NCBI RefSeq assembly: GCF_003263515.1
Contig: NZ_JYDE01000025.1
Location: 24,660 to 88,659 of the forward strand
DNA length: 64,000 bases
Source: Rahnella inusitata
GTDB lineage: Bacteria; Pseudomonadota; Gammaproteobacteria; Enterobacterales; Enterobacteriaceae
Direction of reading: 5' to 3'
The notes under the pieces were generated by a model. That model saw only the letters and a list, made by a program, of their open reading frames with translations. It ran no database searches and was not told where the DNA came from. The translations under genes and the position numbers were made by a program. Positions 1 to 9,654 of this stretch are shown in pieces; the first letter of the stretch is position 1, and the number at the start of each line of letters is the position of its first letter.

Positions 1-1466
1 TCCAGCAAGGCGTTTTCCAGCGCGCGGAGGGTTTCGATATCCAGGTCGTTGGTCGGTTCATCGAGCAGCAACATGTTACCGCCAACCTGCAGCAGTTTAG
101 CCAGATGCAGACGACCACGCTCACCACCGGACAGTTCGCCAACGCGTTTGCCCTGATCAACACCTTTGAAGTTAAAGCGGCCAACGTAGGCGCGGCTTGG
201 CATTTCAGTGGTACCGATGCGCATGATGTCCTGACCACCGGACACTTCTTCCCACACGGTTTTGCTGTTGTCCATGGAATCACGGAACTGATCGACGGAC
301 GCCAGTTTCACCGTATCACCCAGCTCGATGGTACCGGCGTTCGGTGCTTCCTGACCTGACATCATGCGGAACAGCGTGGATTTACCCGCGCCGTTCGGAC
401 CGATGATCCCGACAATCGCGCCTTTTGGCACGGTGAAGGACAAATCATCGATCAGCACACGGTCGCCGTAAGACTTGCTCAGGTTTTTCACTTCAACGAC
501 TTTGTCGCCAAGGCGTGGACCCGGTGGAATGAACAGTTCGTTGGTTTCGTTACGTTTCTGGTATTCGGTGCTGTTCAGTTCTTCAAAGCGTGCCAGACGG
601 GCCTTGCCTTTAGACTGACGGCCTTTTGCGCCCTGACGTACCCATTCCAGCTCTTTCTCGATAGATTTACGACGAGCCGCTTCAGAAGAAGCTTCCTGCG
701 CCAGACGTTCATCTTTCTGTTCCAGCCAGCTGGAATAGTTACCTTCCCACGGAATACCTTCACCGCGGTCAAGCTCCAGGATCCATCCGGCTACGTTATC
801 GAGGAAGTAACGGTCATGGGTGATCGCCACAACGGTGCCTTCGAAATCGTGCAGGAAACGTTCCAGCCATGCCACGGATTCTGCATCCAGGTGGTTGGTA
901 GGTTCGTCGAGCAGCAGCATGTCTGGTTTTTCCAGCAACAGGCGGCACAGTGCCACACGGCGGCGTTCGCCCCCTGAGAGGGTCGCGACTTTCGCGTCCC
1001 AGTCGGCCAGACGCAGCGCATCGGCGGCGCGTTCCAGCTGGCTGTTAAGGTTGTGGCCGTCATGCGCCTGAATGATCTCTTCCAGACGGCCCTGTTCGGC
1101 GGCCAGTTTGTCGAAATCAGCGTCAGGATCGGCATACAGTGTATAGACCTCATCGAGACGTTTTAACGCGCCAACGACTTCGGAAACGGCTTCTTCCACG
1201 GACTCACGCACGGTGTGTTCCATGTTCAGCTGCGGTTCCTGCGGCAGATAGCCGATTTTAAGATCCGGTTGTGGGCGCGCTTCACCTTCGATGTCGGTAT
1301 CAATACCCGCCATGATGCGCAAAAGCGTAGATTTACCTGAGCCGTTCAGACCCAGAACACCGATTTTGGCGCCAGGGAAGAAACTCAGGGAGATGTTCTT
1401 AAGAATATGACGCTTCGGCGGAACAACTTTGCCGAGGCGGTGCATGGAATATACGTATTGAGCCAC
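1..1466 (-). CDS. ettA: EttA, energy-dependent translational throttle ABC-F ATPase (C-terminus cut off by window edge)
   Basis: EttA is a cytoplasmic ABC-F protein that binds the ribosomal E site and gates entry into elongation according to the ATP/ADP state. About 488 codons are visible; the family length is about 555, so roughly the last 65 residues lie outside the window. The start is a GTG at 1466 giving V/M-AQYVYSMHRVG, with an AGAGG-like ribosome site just upstream; there is no ATG in a suitable place. First Walker A (LGLNGSGKSTLL), ABC signature (LSGGERRRVALC), the linker arm rich in Lys/Arg, and the second Walker A (IGPNGAGKSTLF) can all be read on the minus strand. The second signature region is near the left edge. 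The gene neighbours slt as in E. coli, but two genes have been inserted between them. Confidence 0.95.
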   Translation of the reverse strand, partial: MAQYVYSMHRLGKVVPPKRHILKNISLSFFPGAKIGVLGLNGSGKSTLLRIMAGIDTDIEGEARPQPDLKIGYLPQEPQLNMEHTVRESVEEAVSEVVGALKRLDEVYTLYADPDADFDKLAAEQGRLEEIIQAHDGHNLNSQLERAADALRLADWDAKVATLSGGERRRVALCRLLLEKPDMLLLDEPTNHLDAESVAWLERFLHDFEGTVVAITHDRYFLDNVAGWILELDRGEGIPWEGNYSSWLEQKDERLAQEASSEAARRKSIEKELEWVRQGAKGRQSKGKARLARFEELNSTEYQKRNETNELFIPPGPRLGDKVVEVKNLSKSYGDRVLIDDLSFTVPKGAIVGIIGPNGAGKSTLFRMMSGQEAPNAGTIELGDTVKLASVDQFRDSMDNSKTVWEEVSGGQDIMRIGTTEMPSRAYVGRFNFKGVDQGKRVGELSGGERGRLHLAKLLQVGGNMLLLDEPTNDLDIETLRALENALL

Positions 1467-1684
1467 GTTGTTTTGAGCCTCTTTCTCTGCGGACCGCGCG
1501 TGTGTGCCAGACCAGAGTTCCTGATCCAACGGGCGCTGCGGCGAAATAAGCCAGCCCCGCCTGACTGCGGCATGACTGATAAGGGTTCCGACCGGCAAGT
1601 TTAGCGTGTTTCAGTCGTGTTCCCAACCATCAGCTTCACAGTAAGGCGAGAATGTTACCGGAGAAGGGGGAGGCTTAACGTTTT

Positions 1685-2368
1685 TCACCAACAGGAACCC
1701 ATGATTTCCCCGGATTCACTGGCAGGGCGCAGCGGGCGGGGGCGGCCAACAAACATGCCGGAAGTCAGGATGTCAGTGAGTTTAACAACATGATAAATCG
1801 CCTGTTTATTTTGGGTTTTGACTTTGCGTTTGATATTGCCTTTGTGCGAGGCCACGGTCTTTTGCTTGATATTCAGATGCTGCGAAATGTTCTGCGTATC
1901 CAGACCTGACATCCACATTTTCAGAATGCTGAACTCGGTGCGGCTCAGGCTGACCGGCGTAAGATCTAACGGCACGCCGATTTCGATCGCGCGGGAGAGT
2001 TGCAGGTTATGGGCGATCAGCTGGTAAATCGTCGTGGTGCGGATCGATTTCGACACAATGATCACGTTGCGCCGGATTGGCACATAGTTCTGATAGTTGA
2101 GGTTATCTTTGGAAATGAACACAAAAAACAGCGTATCGGGACGGGCATTGATGACGGCTTTCAGCGCCTGCCCCGACCGCACATCCGACATAAAGCAGTC
2201 TTCATTTACAAAGATGATTTCAGGTGTGAGTGACTTGCAGGCGGTTTGCAGCTCGCTGATGTCCTTAAGCGAAAGAATATCTTTCTGGTGTTGTCCGTTC
2301 AGTTGCAATAGCGACTGCAATGCCAGTTGCGTGTAATAGCATTTATCTACAATGAGCGATGACATCAT
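1685..2368 (-). CDS. LuxR-family transcriptional regulator with atypical receiver-like N-terminus
   Basis: 227 aa. The C-terminal part (about residues 140-205) is a LuxR/FixJ-type helix-turn-helix: LSRTEFSILKMWMSG, then QNISQHLNIKQKTVASHK, where the recognition helix is expected. The N-terminal 120 residues resemble a receiver fold, but the usual phospho-acceptor Asp segment reads EIIFVNEDCF, so it is probably not phosphorylated in the normal way. This is like the RcsA/BglJ/EcpR group of orphan regulators. The tail (RPASESGEIMGSCW) is unusual. It is transcribed toward ettA. It lies between ettA and slt, where E. coli has no such gene, so it is part of a local insertion. The target is unknown; the downstream position of ettA alone does not say it is regulated. 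Family assignment is firm, specific identity is not. Confidence 0.82.
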   Translation of the reverse strand: MMSSLIVDKCYYTQLALQSLLQLNGQHQKDILSLKDISELQTACKSLTPEIIFVNEDCFMSDVRSGQALKAVINARPDTLFFVFISKDNLNYQNYVPIRRNVIIVSKSIRTTTIYQLIAHNLQLSRAIEIGVPLDLTPVSLSRTEFSILKMWMSGLDTQNISQHLNIKQKTVASHKGNIKRKVKTQNKQAIYHVVKLTDILTSGMFVGRPRPLRPASESGEIMGSCW

Positions 2369-2685
2369 GCGTTACCTATTTTTGGCTCCCTGAATCTGCT
2401 GGTGCAGAAAGAGCTCGTTGTTATGTGACCGGCTTTTGAATCTGTGGGGCGTACCCTGAAAATTGCCGGTAAGCGGCAATACTGAAAAAACTGTGTGCGG
2501 GAATACCCTTGGGCAGAGTAATAAGTCGGGGGCGGGTTGATGTAAATCAGTTGTGCGGGCTTTGGGATGTTTTGTGAGAAATTTGAGACGAAATGAGCCT
2601 GTGTGACCGTAATGTTTCAGAATTTGTCATATTTTTGAGAAAAAAAACCGGGCTACAGAACATAGCCCGGCAGTTTGCGTAAACG
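2369..2685. other. Intergenic region between the ATPase and LuxR genes
   Basis: About 317 bases with no supported gene. The right end holds the ATPase terminator (2641-2670). The rest must carry the promoter of the LuxR-type regulator, but I see no convincing -35/-10 pair. Confidence 0.5.
2641..2670 (-). terminator. Rho-independent terminator of the P-type ATPase gene
   Basis: An 8-bp perfect stem (CCGGGCTA / TAGCCCGG, loop of 7) is followed on the minus strand by a run of seven T. It starts 15 bases after the ATPase stop codon. Confidence 0.9.
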
Positions 2686-5436
2686 TCAGACTTTCTTGCG
2701 GATAAAGCGGTTCACCAGCCATTTCTCCATTTCGACGATGACGAAAATCATCGCCCCGACCACCAGCGTAATGCCCCAGAATTTCAGTGGCATTGGCACG
2801 GTGCCGAACAGGCTGTTCATCACCGGCAGGTAAATAATCGCCAGCTGCAACACCAGCAACACGGCGGAGACCACCCACAGACCTTTGTTGACGAACACTT
2901 CGCGGGTCAGCGGGAAACGGTCCATTACGCGACAGTTAAACATGTAGACCCACTGCGCGGTGACCAGCGTCTGCAACAGCACGGTGCGGATAAGGTCGCT
3001 GCTGTAGCCGCGCGGCTGCATCCAGGCTTCAAGGATAAAGGCGCTGCAGGCAATCAGGATACCGACGAACGCGATACGCCAGACCGAGTACAGATCGAGA
3101 ACATGTTGACCCGGTGCGCGCGGACGGCGACGCATCATGCCTTTCTCTGCCGGCTCGAAGGCCAGACCGAAGGAAAGCGTGGTCGAGGTGGCCATGTTCA
3201 TCCAGAGGATCTGCACCGGCGTCAGCGGGATCACCGCACCGGCCAGAATTGCCAGAATAATCAGCAGGCCCTGCGCGAGGTTAGTTGGCAGAATAAACAG
3301 GATGGTTTTCTTCAGGTTGTCATAAACACGACGCCCCTCTTTCACTGCGCTGGCGATGGTCGCGAAGTTGTCATCAGTCAGCACCATATCAGCCGCTTCT
3401 TTGGTGACTTCAGTGCCTTTGATGCCCATTGCGATGCCGACGTCGGCCTGTTTCAGCGCAGGCGCATCGTTCACACCGTCGCCGGTCATGCCGACAACTT
3501 CGCCGGTGTCCTGCAAGGCTTTCACCAGACGCAGTTTATGCTCAGGACTGGTGCGGGCGAAGATGTCGTACTGGCTGGCGGCGACCGCCAGTTCTGCGTC
3601 GTCCATGTGCTCCAGCTGGTAGCCGGTGATGGAATCGCCGCTGTTGCCGATACCCAGCATTTTGCCGATAGCCATTGCGGTTTCCTGATGGTCACCGGTG
3701 ATCATTTTGACGCGGATCCCAGCCTGCTGGCACTGGGCAATCGCATCAATCGCTTCCGGACGCGGCGGATCCATCATTCCGGCGATACCGGCGAAAATCA
3801 GACCGTCCTGCAAATCGTCATGGTGCAAATCGCCGTTAATTTGAGGCTCATCTTTGAACGCTGCGGCAACCATGCGCAGGCCCTGACGGGCATAGCGCGC
3901 CATTTCCTCTTCCCAGTACTCGCGGCGGAAAGGTTTGATGCCGTCTTCAGTCAGCTCAAATTTCGCCAGCGAGAACAGCACATCCGGTGCGCCGGTCAAA
4001 AACAGCTGCGTTTTGCCGTTAATGCGTTGCAGCGTGGACATGTATTTGTGTTTGGAGTCGAACGGGATTTTGTCCAGCGGCTCAATTTTGCCGGTATTCA
4101 GGTTTGATTTTGCCGCCAGCACTTTCAGCGCGCCGGAGGTTGGTCCGCCAGTGATGCCCCAGTGGCCTTTGTCGTCCTGCATCAGCTGGCTGTCGTTACA
4201 GATATCCACGGCGGTGATAAAGGTGTTGAGCACCGGCGTGTTAATGACATCGATCTGCTGCTGCGTCACGGCATCAACAATACGGCCTTTTGGCTGGTAG
4301 CTTTCGCCTTCGACGTTGTAGACGTGGTCGGCCAGGATCACGGCCTTGACGGTCATTTCATTCATCGTCAGTGTGCCGGTTTTATCCGAGCAAATGACGG
4401 TCATGGATCCGAGGGTTTCGACGGTCGGCAGCTTGCGGATGATGGCGTGATTTCGTGCCATCGACTGGACGCCCAGGGACAGAATAATCGAGATAATCGC
4501 CGGTAAACCTTCCGGTACGGAGGCGACCGCCAGACTGATTAGCGACAGCAGCAGTTCGCCGAGTGGCATATCACGCAGGATGAAGGCGAAAACGAACAGG
4601 AACGCCATCATCAGTAAAATCAGGGCGAAAATGCCTTTGCCCAGTTTATCGATTTGCTGCAACAGCGGGGTACGCTGCGGCTTAATCTCAGACATCATCT
4701 GGTTGATGTGGCCGAGTTCAGTTTCTTTACCGGTGGCGTAAACCACACCGGATGCGGTTCCGCCGCTTATCATTGTGCCGGAGAACAGCAGATTGTGGCG
4801 GTCACCAATCATCACTTCGCCGTCAATGACGTGGGCGTTTTTGGTGACGACGGTGGATTCGCCGGTCAGGATCGCTTCTTCGACCTGCAGATTGTGGGCG
4901 CTGATGATGCGCAGATCAGCCGGGATCTTGTCGCCCGGACGCAGCTGCACGATATCACCGGGCACCAGCTGGTCAGCATTGATCGTTTGCACTTGTCCGT
5001 CGCGCAGGACGACGGCCTGGCTTGACAGCATATTCTGAATACTTTTCAGTGACTTCTCTGCGCTGTTTTCTTGCAAAAAGCCGATCAGCGCGTTGACGAC
5101 CGCCACACCCAGGATCACAAAGGTATCAACCCAGTGTCCCATCGCGCCGGTCACAACCGCCGCGGCCAGCAGGATATAAATCAGGACATCATTAAAGTGC
5201 GCCAGAAAACGCATCAGCGCGCTTTTGGTTTGTTTTTCCGGCAGGGCATTTGGGCCATATTCATTCAGACGCTGAGTGGCGTCCTGAGGGCTCAGACCAT
5301 TTTCGTCTGTGCCCAAACGTAGCATGGCTTCTTTACCGCTCAGCTGATACCAGGTTTTGTTTTCTGGCGAAGTTGAAGAGGAAGGACTGGCATTGGTTTT
5401 CACAACAGGTGATGAAGGATTCATAACGTTTTCCAT
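2686..5436 (-). CDS. P-type cation-transporting ATPase (PMCA/SERCA-like class II)
   Basis: 916 aa inner-membrane pump that couples ATP hydrolysis to cation transport. Order of features: cytoplasmic N-terminal cation-ATPase domain, M1-M2, actuator domain with LTGES, M3-M4 containing VPEGLP (the ion-site motif of class II pumps), phosphorylation motif DKTGTLT near residue 350, nucleotide-binding domain with KHKYMSTLQR, hinge MTGDGVNDAPALKQADVGIAMG, and six C-terminal helices. The M6 segment reads NMATSTTLSFGLAFEP instead of the SERCA-type NLVTD sequence, so the ion (Ca2+, Na+, K+, Mg2+ or H+) cannot be assigned from sequence alone. The first ATG (5436) is used; a second Met lies at residue 5. 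Single gene with its own terminator, inserted between ettA and slt together with the LuxR-type gene. Confidence 0.93.
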   Translation of the reverse strand: MENVMNPSSPVVKTNASPSSSTSPENKTWYQLSGKEAMLRLGTDENGLSPQDATQRLNEYGPNALPEKQTKSALMRFLAHFNDVLIYILLAAAVVTGAMGHWVDTFVILGVAVVNALIGFLQENSAEKSLKSIQNMLSSQAVVLRDGQVQTINADQLVPGDIVQLRPGDKIPADLRIISAHNLQVEEAILTGESTVVTKNAHVIDGEVMIGDRHNLLFSGTMISGGTASGVVYATGKETELGHINQMMSEIKPQRTPLLQQIDKLGKGIFALILLMMAFLFVFAFILRDMPLGELLLSLISLAVASVPEGLPAIISIILSLGVQSMARNHAIIRKLPTVETLGSMTVICSDKTGTLTMNEMTVKAVILADHVYNVEGESYQPKGRIVDAVTQQQIDVINTPVLNTFITAVDICNDSQLMQDDKGHWGITGGPTSGALKVLAAKSNLNTGKIEPLDKIPFDSKHKYMSTLQRINGKTQLFLTGAPDVLFSLAKFELTEDGIKPFRREYWEEEMARYARQGLRMVAAAFKDEPQINGDLHHDDLQDGLIFAGIAGMMDPPRPEAIDAIAQCQQAGIRVKMITGDHQETAMAIGKMLGIGNSGDSITGYQLEHMDDAELAVAASQYDIFARTSPEHKLRLVKALQDTGEVVGMTGDGVNDAPALKQADVGIAMGIKGTEVTKEAADMVLTDDNFATIASAVKEGRRVYDNLKKTILFILPTNLAQGLLIILAILAGAVIPLTPVQILWMNMATSTTLSFGLAFEPAEKGMMRRRPRAPGQHVLDLYSVWRIAFVGILIACSAFILEAWMQPRGYSSDLIRTVLLQTLVTAQWVYMFNCRVMDRFPLTREVFVNKGLWVVSAVLLVLQLAIIYLPVMNSLFGTVPMPLKFWGITLVVGAMIFVIVEMEKWLVNRFIRKKV

Positions 5437-6046
5437 AAGCGATTAAAAGAGTGTCGCAGATTTATTAATTCATCAGAGTAATTGCGGGAAATATCAAGCC
5501 GCTTTTACAATATGGGGGAGATGATAATTTAATACGGGAAAGCGGTTTTGATCTGAGTTAAGAAATACTTTGTTACGTGGGTTTTTAATATTTTTGTCTT
5601 TTAAAAACAATAAATTATAGAAATTAGGATTATCTGTATTTTTAACTTTTCATTTAACCTTTGTTTAGGAAGTAATTAATTAAGTAAATTAGCGTAAACA
5701 AAAATCAGGTTTGTCAGTGCATCTATTATAATTGTGATAGTAAGGTTGCTATCTTTTATCGCGAATAATCCTAAGAATATTTTAATTCACCTGTTAATAA
5801 TAAGGTCATTATGCAGCCAATGTAAAAACGTCCCGGGATGTCTGGTAAGCATCCAACGTATGCACCACACTGTGTAAAGTTTGTGATGTCACGGCGGCAT
5901 TACTTCAATTTTAAAAATGAATCGATTAGCGTAGGCGAGGTCTACAGTACGTAGAACAGTTTCGACATGAAAATCAGAGCGTCTGTAGCGTTATATCTGT
6001 GCAATCTGCGCAGTAAGAAAGACAACCCGCGAGGATAAAGGTAAGT
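5437..6046. other. AT-rich intergenic region upstream of the ATPase and slt genes
   Basis: About 610 bases between two divergent genes. It is visibly more AT-rich than the flanking coding DNA. It must hold both promoters, but I found no reading frame with a ribosome site, no strong hairpin with a T-run, and no RNA gene I recognise. Confidence 0.5.
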
Positions 6047-7975
6047 ATGGTCAAGGTGGACAAGTGGTACTCGCTGGCAATGAGCGTGTTGCTGGTGACG
6101 GCGTCGGGCGCGGCGAAGGCAGATTCCCTCGACGCACAGCGTCAGCACTACATGCAGATTAAACAGGCGTGGGACAGCAACCAGATGGACGTCGTCAGTC
6201 AGCTGATGCCGACGCTGGAAGACTATCCGCTTTATCCTTATCTGGAGTACCGCCAGCTGACGCAAAATTTGGGCGAAGCGACGCCGGCTCAGATCAATGC
6301 TTTCGTGAAAGCTAATCCGACATTACCGCCTGCGCGCTCTTTACCTGCCCGTTTCGTGAACGAGCTGGCGAACCGTCAGGACTGGAACAGTTTACTCTCC
6401 TTCAGCCCGCAGGCACCGAAACCGGTCGCTGCGCGTTGTAACTTCTATTACGCCAAATGGGTGACCGGCGATCAGAAAACCGCCTTCGATGGTGCAAAAG
6501 ACATCTGGCTCACCGGCACATCGTTGCCGAACGCCTGCGACAAGCTGTTCAGCGTCTGGCAGGGAGCCGGTAACCAAACCGCACTGACCACGTTGCAGCG
6601 AATTGGCCTGGCGATGAAAGCCGGGAATACCAATCTGGTGAATTTCCTCGCCAAACAGCTGCCGCCGGATTACCAGACCATGCGTGATGCGCTGCTGGAT
6701 CTGCAAAACAACCCGAACACCATTGAAAGCTTTGCGCGCAGCGTCGGGCCGACCGATTTTACCCGTAATGCCACCAGCATCACATTCGCCCGCATCGCAC
6801 GCGATGATTCAGAAAATGCGCGCTCGATGATCCCGGTGCTGGCGCGCTTGCAGAAAATGAGCGACAGCGATCGTCTGGAACTGGAAGAAGCCGTTGCCTG
6901 GCGCTATATGGGTAGCGATGTGACCCCGGAACAGGCGGCATGGCGCGACAACGTGATTCTGCGCAGCCATTCCACCACGCTGGTCGAACGTCGTATCCGC
7001 ATGGCGCTGGCCGCAGGCGATCGTCAGGGATTAAGCCAGTGGCTGGATCGTTTGCCGTCGGAGGCTTTGGAGGAAGACGAATGGCAGTACTGGCGTGCGT
7101 CGGTGATGATCGATAAAGGTCAGAAATCGCAGGGCGAGGCGATGCTGCGAACGTTAATGAAAGGCCGTGGTTTCTACCCGATGGCGGCCGCGCAAAAGCT
7201 GAATATCGCGTACCCGATGCAGATTTCTGTCGCCGCCAAACCGGATGCCAGCATCGGCAAGCTGCCGGAAGTGGCACGCGTGCGTGAGCTGATGTACTGG
7301 CAGATGGATAATCTGGCGCGCACCGAGTGGAGCTATCTGGTGAGCAGTCGCAGTGAAACACAGCAGTCGGCGCTGGCGCGTTATGCTTTCGAGCAGAAAT
7401 GGCCCGATCTGAGTGTGCAGGCGACCATCACCGGCAAGCTGTGGGATTATCTGGAAGAGCGTTTCCCGCTGGCGTGGCCGGATGAATTCCGCCGTGCAAC
7501 CAATGATAAAGGTATTACCCAAAGCTATGCGATGGCGATTGCCCGTCAGGAAAGTGCGTGGAATCCGAAAGCCCGCTCGCCGGTGGGCGCAGCCGGTCTG
7601 ATGCAGGTGATGCCTGCCACCGCGCAGCATACGGTGGATATGTTCAGCCTGCAGGGTTACAGCAATCCGGCGCAGCTGCTCGATCCGCAGATGAACATAA
7701 CCATCGGCACCAGCTATCTGGAATATGTCTATCAGATGTTTGGCCGCAACCGAATTTTGGCCAGTGCTGCCTATAATGCCGGTCCGTCACGTGTGAACAC
7801 CTGGCTGGGTAACAGCGCGGGCAGAGTGGATTCCGTGGCTTTCATCGAGAGTATCCCTTTCTCTGAAACGCGCCGATATGTTAAAAATGTGTTGGCATAT
7901 GATGCGTTTTATCGTTACTTTTTACATCAACCCGCCAAGATTTTGACGGATGCCGAATGGCAGAGGCGTTACTGA
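6047..7975 (+). CDS. slt: Soluble lytic murein transglycosylase Slt70
   Basis: 642 aa periplasmic exolytic transglycosylase that cleaves the MurNAc-GlcNAc bond of peptidoglycan to give 1,6-anhydro-muropeptides. A signal peptide is seen at the start (basic MVKVDKW, hydrophobic core, ASGAAKA before DSLDAQRQ). The middle is the alpha-superhelical U/L-domain doughnut with the conserved [12 protein letters not shown] and [19 protein letters not shown] segments. The C-terminal SLT domain has the catalytic Glu in [22 protein letters not shown] (about residue 502), then the Tyr/Asn segment [17 protein letters not shown]. Length matches E. coli Slt (645). Ribosome site AAGG lies just before the ATG. 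It is followed by trpR as in E. coli. Confidence 0.97.
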   Translation: MVKVDKWYSLAMSVLLVTASGAAKADSLDAQRQHYMQIKQAWDSNQMDVVSQLMPTLEDYPLYPYLEYRQLTQNLGEATPAQINAFVKANPTLPPARSLPARFVNELANRQDWNSLLSFSPQAPKPVAARCNFYYAKWVTGDQKTAFDGAKDIWLTGTSLPNACDKLFSVWQGAGNQTALTTLQRIGLAMKAGNTNLVNFLAKQLPPDYQTMRDALLDLQNNPNTIESFARSVGPTDFTRNATSITFARIARDDSENARSMIPVLARLQKMSDSDRLELEEAVAWRYMGSDVTPEQAAWRDNVILRSHSTTLVERRIRMALAAGDRQGLSQWLDRLPSEALEEDEWQYWRASVMIDKGQKSQGEAMLRTLMKGRGFYPMAAAQKLNIAYPMQISVAAKPDASIGKLPEVARVRELMYWQMDNLARTEWSYLVSSRSETQQSALARYAFEQKWPDLSVQATITGKLWDYLEERFPLAWPDEFRRATNDKGITQSYAMAIARQESAWNPKARSPVGAAGLMQVMPATAQHTVDMFSLQGYSNPAQLLDPQMNITIGTSYLEYVYQMFGRNRILASAAYNAGPSRVNTWLGNSAGRVDSVAFIESIPFSETRRYVKNVLAYDAFYRYFLHQPAKILTDAEWQRRY

Positions 7976-8001
7976 TCTCCGGTTGTCTATGTTAAGCTGC
8001 T

Positions 8002-8019
8002 GTACTAGTTCAATAGTAT
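8002..8019. promoter_or_regulatory. trp operator controlling trpR
   Basis: GTACTAGTTCAATAGTAT is a near-match to the TrpR palindrome GTACTAGTT/AACTAGTAC. It ends 11 bases before the trpR start codon, as expected for autorepression of trpR by tryptophan-bound TrpR. The site would overlap the -10/start region. Confidence 0.88.
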
Positions 8020-8030
8020 GGCAGCCTAAC

Positions 8031-8381
8031 ATGACTCAACGACCGCTCAATGACCCTGCTCTTTCCCAACAAGGCAATGAGGACTGGCAGTGCTTTCTGG
8101 CACTGCTACAGCAATCTTTTGCTGAAAATTTGCATCAGGATTTGCTGCAACTGCTTCTGACGCCCGACGAGCGTGCGGCGCTGGGTACGCGGGTGCGGAT
8201 TATTCAGGAGCTGATGCGCGGAGAGATGAGTCAGCGGGAGCTGAAAAGCCAGTTAGGTGCAGGGATCGCCACGATCACGCGCGGTTCTAACGGTCTGAAG
8301 ACCGCACCGGCACCGCTGAAAGCCTGGCTGGGAGAGCAACTGTTGACGGACACGTCATCGACAAACAAAACGGACGACTGA
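8031..8381 (+). CDS. trpR: Trp operon repressor TrpR
   Basis: 116 aa. Tryptophan-activated dimeric repressor of trp, aroH, mtr and trpR. The ATG at 8031 was chosen over an upstream in-frame start at 7950 because it gives the family N-terminus and because the trp operator lies immediately upstream; an earlier start would read through the operator and overlap slt. [33 protein letters not shown] is the core, with the helix-turn-helix in [23 protein letters not shown]. coli TrpR is 108 aa; the extra length is a Ser/Thr/Asp tail. The stop codon lies in the loop of the shared terminator. Confidence 0.96.
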   Translation: MTQRPLNDPALSQQGNEDWQCFLALLQQSFAENLHQDLLQLLLTPDERAALGTRVRIIQELMRGEMSQRELKSQLGAGIATITRGSNGLKTAPAPLKAWLGEQLLTDTSSTNKTDD

Positions 8382-8393
8382 TGCGTCCGTTTT
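8367..8393. terminator. Bidirectional terminator between trpR and yjjX
   Basis: Perfect 10-bp stem AAAACGGACG / CGTCCGTTTT with a 7-base loop that contains the end of the trpR stop codon. T-runs exist on both strands, so it can serve both convergent genes. Confidence 0.85.
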
Positions 8394-8403
8394 GGGCTTA
8401 AAT

Positions 8404-8937
8404 TTAGTGAGTTTGCGCTCGGATCTGATACACCGAATTATGGAAGGGTGCTAACGCCAGTACCAGAGCCTGATGATAAACACTGGTGCGGGTGAGTTTT
8501 CCTGCTGTAAACACGCCAATGGCACCGCCTTTGCGTTTCACTTCTGCGATACCCGTCAGCTTTTCCATCTCATCACCCAGTTCACTGCCCTGGTTAATTC
8601 CCTGTAAAATGATTTCAGGTAACATCAGGCTGGCTGAACGGGATTCGCCGCGCTGGTGCATGTTTTCAATCACCATCCATGCGAATGTCATATTGTCTTC
8701 GATACCGGCTTCAACGCCGACCCAGAAGTCAGCTTCCGGGCGAACCTGACGTGCGCCGATCACGCGGTGACGTGCGCCGGTGCGGGTTTCGTTGCTGCCG
8801 ATGGGCTGATTGGGAACACCACTGTCGACGTCAACGCCTTCGATGCGAAATGCCTCAGCGCCGAAAATATCTTCAAAAGCCATGGCGATAGCTTTGATCT
8901 TTGCCGGGTTAGTGGTTGCAGCGACAACATGGTACAT
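8404..8937 (-). CDS. yjjX: Inosine/xanthosine triphosphatase YjjX
   Basis: 177 aa, ITPase-like house-cleaning enzyme hydrolysing ITP and XTP to keep non-canonical purines out of nucleic acid. The N-terminus [18 protein letters not shown] is the typical nucleotide-binding start; [31 protein letters not shown] and [20 protein letters not shown] are the conserved blocks. Length fits E. coli YjjX (170). It is convergent with trpR and divergent from gpmB, the same arrangement as in E. coli. Confidence 0.95.
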   Translation of the reverse strand: MYHVVAATTNPAKIKAIAMAFEDIFGAEAFRIEGVDVDSGVPNQPIGSNETRTGARHRVIGARQVRPEADFWVGVEAGIEDNMTFAWMVIENMHQRGESRSASLMLPEIILQGINQGSELGDEMEKLTGIAEVKRKGGAIGVFTAGKLTRTSVYHQALVLALAPFHNSVYQIRAQTH

Positions 8938-8988
8938 AGAGTTTTAGCATCCTTTAGCAAATTTCACGCAGTATAACGGAAAACACAC

Positions 8989-9636
8989 ATGTTACAGGTA
9001 TATCTCGTCCGTCATGGCGAAACAGAATGGAACGCAGCGCGCCGTATTCAGGGGCAGTCAGACAGCCCTTTAACGGCAAAAGGTCTTTTTCAGGCCCGTC
9101 AGGTGGCGGAGCGTGTGCGCAAAGAAGGGATCACACATGTCATCACCAGTGATTTGGGGCGTACCCGTCACACCGCGCAGATTATCGCTGATGCCTGCGG
9201 CTGTGAAGTGATCGAGGAACCGCGCCTGCGCGAGCTGCATATGGGCGTACTCGAAGAGCGCATTCTGGATGGACTGACCGAGCAGGAAGAGGTCTGGCGC
9301 AAGCAGATGGTGGACGGTTCGCCAAAAGGACGTATTCCGGAAGGTGAAACAATGACCGAGCTGGCCACGCGCATGCGCGCCGCGCTCGACAGTTGTCTGG
9401 AACTGCCCGCGGGCAGTAAACCTCTGCTGGTGAGCCACGGGATTGCGCTGGGCAGTCTTATCAGTACGATCCTGGGGTTGCCTGCTTATGCTGAGCGTCG
9501 TCTGCGCCTGCGTAACTGCTCGCTGTCGCGGGTCGATCATCAGGAAAGCGCCTGGCTGGCGAGTGGCTGGATTGTTGAAACAGCGGGCGATATCTCACAT
9601 CTGGATCAGCCCGCACTGGACGAATTACAGCGCTAA
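8989..9636 (+). CDS. gpmB: Phosphoglycerate mutase-like phosphatase GpmB (YtjC)
   Basis: 215 aa histidine phosphatase superfamily protein. The catalytic motif LVRHGETEWN (Arg8-His9) is at the N-terminus, a second conserved Arg sits in TSDLGRTRHTAQ, acid Glu in LRELHMGVLE, and the late His in VSHGIALGSL. Annotated as phosphoglycerate mutase 2 in many genomes, but the E. coli protein acts mainly as a phosphatase with uncertain physiological substrate. Its stop codon lies in a stem-loop shared with rob. Confidence 0.94.
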   Translation: MLQVYLVRHGETEWNAARRIQGQSDSPLTAKGLFQARQVAERVRKEGITHVITSDLGRTRHTAQIIADACGCEVIEEPRLRELHMGVLEERILDGLTEQEEVWRKQMVDGSPKGRIPEGETMTELATRMRAALDSCLELPAGSKPLLVSHGIALGSLISTILGLPAYAERRLRLRNCSLSRVDHQESAWLASGWIVETAGDISHLDQPALDELQR

Positions 9637-9654
9637 TACCCGAAGGTATTAGCG
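9631..9654. terminator. Stem-loop carrying the stop codons of gpmB and rob
   Basis: Perfect 10-bp palindrome CGCTAATACC / GGTATTAGCG with a CGAA loop. The left arm contains the gpmB TAA and the right arm contains the rob TAA on the opposite strand. A T-run is missing, so its strength as a Rho-independent terminator is uncertain. Confidence 0.5.

Noticed and set aside
3103..4107. A 334-codon open frame on the plus strand inside the ATPase gene
   Set aside because: It is antisense to a gene with complete P-type ATPase motifs, has no ribosome site and no family resemblance. Long antisense frames are common in GC-rich genes.
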